Assembly (NCBI GenBank): GCA_049521495.1
Contig: JBEKOT010000002.1
Coordinates: 1 to 64,000, forward strand
Reading direction: 5' to 3'
Length of the DNA: 64,000 nt
DNA from: CAWEPK01 sp049521495
Lineage (GTDB): Bacteria > Desulfobacterota > Syntrophorhabdia > Syntrophorhabdales > WCHB1-27
Shown here: positions 62,609-64,000 of the stretch, one piece after another
Numbering within the stretch: the first letter of the stretch is position 1
Layout: every line of letters begins with the position of its first letter
The notes under the pieces: model-generated
The model's input: the letters and a program-made list of their open reading frames with translations, nothing else
What the model was told of the DNA's origin: nothing
The model's database searches: none
Program-made: the position numbers and the translations under genes

Positions 62609-62667
62609 ACTAGCATGAAAAACCGGATGGTTTTGAGATCACTATTAAATAAATATAGGAGGTTACA

Positions 62668-64000
62668 ATGGGTAATCAGGCGAAATGGGATTACACACAA
62701 TTCCCGGGCTATAAGAAATACCCGCATCTGTTCAAGCCGATCCAGATCGGTAAATTGACTATCCCGAACCGCATCAAGTATGCGGCCACCGAGGATAACC
62801 TGAACGATAAGAACGGCTTTGTCACCGATGCAGACGTAGCTTATATCCGGGAGAGGGCCAAGGGCGTCGTGGGCGGCATTTGCACTATGCAGGGGGTTTA
62901 CATGGATGAGCCCCGGCAGGGTCAGGGCTATGTGGGCCAGGCTGCCTGCTGGGATGACAAGTACATACCCGGGCTGAAACGCCTCGCCGACGCGATCAAG
63001 GAGGAGGGCGCGATTGCCGCAACCCAGCTGATGCACTGCGGCCGTGTCGGGGCGGTAGACGTCGCTCAGTGTCAAGGCCCCTCGCCTGTTCCCCAGAGGC
63101 TGAGGATCTTTCGGCCCGTCCAGGTGATGACGAAGGAAGATATCAGACAGAGCATCAAGGAGCACGTCGATGCGACGATCAGGCTGGTGAAAGCCGGTTT
63201 TGAGATCGTGGAGATATCGGGCATCGTGGGTTACCTCATTTCAAATTTCATTTCGAGTTACACCAACAAGCGAACAGATGAATATGGTGGGGATATCAAA
63301 GGAAGGATGCGGTTCGTCACAGAAATCATCAAGGAGTGCAAGGCCGTCCTCGGTGACATCCCCCTCGGCATCAGGCTTTGCTCGGACGAGCTTCTGGATG
63401 ACGTGCGAGGTAACACGCCTGAGGAATCGATGATCACTTACCAGATGGCCGAGGAAGCCGGTGTCGATTACATGAGCGTCACTCTGGGCTGGCAGGAATC
63501 CATCTACCCCGTTATTTCCCGGGATATACCCCAGGGAAACTGGCTGCACCTGGCCAAGCGGGCGAAAGACCACATAAAGATACCCGTCATGATGGCCTAC
63601 CGCCTCTTCGACCCGGCCATCCCCAACAAAGCAATAGGCGAAGGCATGACCGATATGTGGGAGATGTGCCGTCCTATGATCGCCGATCCACTCCTTCCGA
63701 AGAAGGTGCTCGAAGGGAACGAGGACGAGATCCGCTGGTGCGTGGCATGCAACGTGTGCCTCGCCAGGCTCTTCAGGGACGCACCCATGACCTGCTACAT
63801 CAATCCGGTCTGTGCCCATGAGTGGGACCCCAGGTTCCAGATCAAGCCTGCCGATGTGAAAAAGAAGGTTATGGTAGTCGGTGCCGGAGCAGCGGGTATG
63901 GAGGCGGCCTGGGTTGCGGCCGAGCGGGGACACGAGGTCCATGTCTACGACAAACGGGGTGAACTGGGCGGAACGCTTCTCGAAGCGAGAAGGGCGCCTT
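62668..64000 (+). CDS. enoate-reductase/2,4-dienoyl-CoA-reductase-like flavin Fe-S enzyme (3' end cut)
   Basis: At least 444 codons, running off the window. An FMN TIM barrel (about 15-350) starts YPHLFKPIQIGKLTIPNRIKYAAT and includes TQLMHCGRVG and SSYTNKRTDEYGGD. The [4Fe-4S] motif is CVACNVCLARLF...MTC, spacing C-x2-C-x2-C-x11-C; the first three-Cys spacing is like trimethylamine dehydrogenase rather than E. coli FadH (C-x2-C-x3-C). The FAD/NAD domain starts VMVVGAGAAGMEAAW. It would reduce an activated C=C bond (enoate or dienoyl-CoA). It is a homologue of the broken gene before it, which could explain tolerance of that loss. Confidence 0.88.
   Translation, partial: MGNQAKWDYTQFPGYKKYPHLFKPIQIGKLTIPNRIKYAATEDNLNDKNGFVTDADVAYIRERAKGVVGGICTMQGVYMDEPRQGQGYVGQAACWDDKYIPGLKRLADAIKEEGAIAATQLMHCGRVGAVDVAQCQGPSPVPQRLRIFRPVQVMTKEDIRQSIKEHVDATIRLVKAGFEIVEISGIVGYLISNFISSYTNKRTDEYGGDIKGRMRFVTEIIKECKAVLGDIPLGIRLCSDELLDDVRGNTPEESMITYQMAEEAGVDYMSVTLGWQESIYPVISRDIPQGNWLHLAKRAKDHIKIPVMMAYRLFDPAIPNKAIGEGMTDMWEMCRPMIADPLLPKKVLEGNEDEIRWCVACNVCLARLFRDAPMTCYINPVCAHEWDPRFQIKPADVKKKVMVVGAGAAGMEAAWVAAERGHEVHVYDKRGELGGTLLEARRAP

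Larger units (their letters stand above)
57550..62609 (+). pseudogene. Old-Yellow-Enzyme-type flavin oxidoreductase, frameshifted and split by an IS element
   Basis: Left part: MKYPRLFSPINIGSCTLQPNRVMMT-like start of an NADH:flavin oxidoreductase, then KIGIQLMHFLKLSRRGW and FVELHMSHFTTLASFLS. Two one-base shifts are visible: one extra A near 57838 (GGTAAAGATC) and one extra C in CCCCC near 58090. After removing the IS and one copy of ACACCCTT, the frame runs on without a break: EGNTLLQSEPIAKRF, then DVDFISVSAGERFED and ADIIGMARTLLADPDWPNKA. Similarity ends at VKCAA, where an Fe-S CxxxCxxxC region would begin in relatives. So four lesions affect this gene. The homopolymer shifts could also be sequencing errors; the insertion cannot. 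Confidence 0.8.

Noticed and set aside
1..64000. CRISPR arrays, rRNA genes and plasmid or phage replication origins
   Set aside because: No regularly spaced direct repeats, rRNA-like stretches or iteron clusters were found; the ParB-like gene has no ParA or parS cluster beside it.

Overview
The window looks like a chromosomal segment from an anaerobic or syntrophic bacterium, most plausibly a deltaproteobacterium (Desulfobacterota, Syntrophorhabdus- or Syntrophobacter-like). The evidence is a tungsten-type aldehyde ferredoxin oxidoreductase, rubrerythrin and rubredoxin, B12-dependent acyl-CoA mutase genes, a thiolase/DUF35 pair, enoate-reductase-type flavoenzymes and a probable small selenoprotein. 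The organism assignment is inference from gene content. No rRNA, complete tRNA or CRISPR array was seen.

Layout. (1) Positions 1-8.7 kb: an alpha/beta hydrolase fragment, a class V aminotransferase, a FadR-type regulator and a complete branched-chain-type ABC importer (livJHMGF) followed by a LarA-family nickel racemase. This looks like an uptake and catabolic operon for a small organic acid. (2) 8.7-18 kb: Mo-carrier-like protein, a probable 69-residue selenoprotein with an in-frame TGA and SECIS-like hairpin, an ArnT-like glycosyltransferase, a MATE transporter, an ABC-2 exporter, and an operon of aldehyde oxidoreductase, ThiS/MoaD-like carrier and thioesterase. (3) 17.7-25 kb: oxidative-stress and iron block with glutaredoxin, rubredoxin, Fur/PerR-type regulator, catalase, rubrerythrin and a ferritin-VIT fusion. 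Near-identical palindromic operators lie at the rubredoxin and regulator promoters. (4) 25-32.6 kb: MFS transporter, a secreted serine protease with a standalone copy of its own N-terminal domain, a five-PAS diguanylate cyclase, a nitroreductase and a sugar epimerase.

(5) 32.6-42 kb: an integrated island. It starts at the 3' half of a tRNA-Leu(UAG) and is flanked by an 11-bp direct repeat. It carries terminase small and large subunits, a Hanks-type kinase, a coiled-coil protein, an acetylglutamate-kinase-like gene coupled to a small unknown, an excisionase and a serine recombinase, but no capsid genes. (6) 42-43.4 kb: degraded genes. (7) 43.5-57.5 kb: a lower-GC catabolic cluster of MeaB, an acyl-CoA ligase, a split B12 mutase, a second Liv importer with its genes interleaved, a thiolase plus DUF35 protein, an XRE-cupin regulator and a propionyl-CoA-synthetase-like enzyme. 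It probably imports, activates, rearranges and cleaves a carboxylated organic acid.

(8) 57.5-62.6 kb: an Old-Yellow-Enzyme gene split by a 3,952-bp IS21-like element. The element has an exact 8-bp target duplication and symmetric terminal repeats. Besides istA (with in-frame stops) and istB it carries a zinc-ribbon-like gene and a ParB-like gene translationally coupled to istA. (9) 62.7 kb to the end: a second flavin/Fe-S enoate-reductase gene behind a promoter overlapped by a perfect 20-bp palindrome, cut by the window edge.

The observations most worth following up are the probable selenoprotein (9421-9630), the ParB-carrying IS21-like element (58194-62145), and the mutase/thiolase/transporter cluster (43567-57503).
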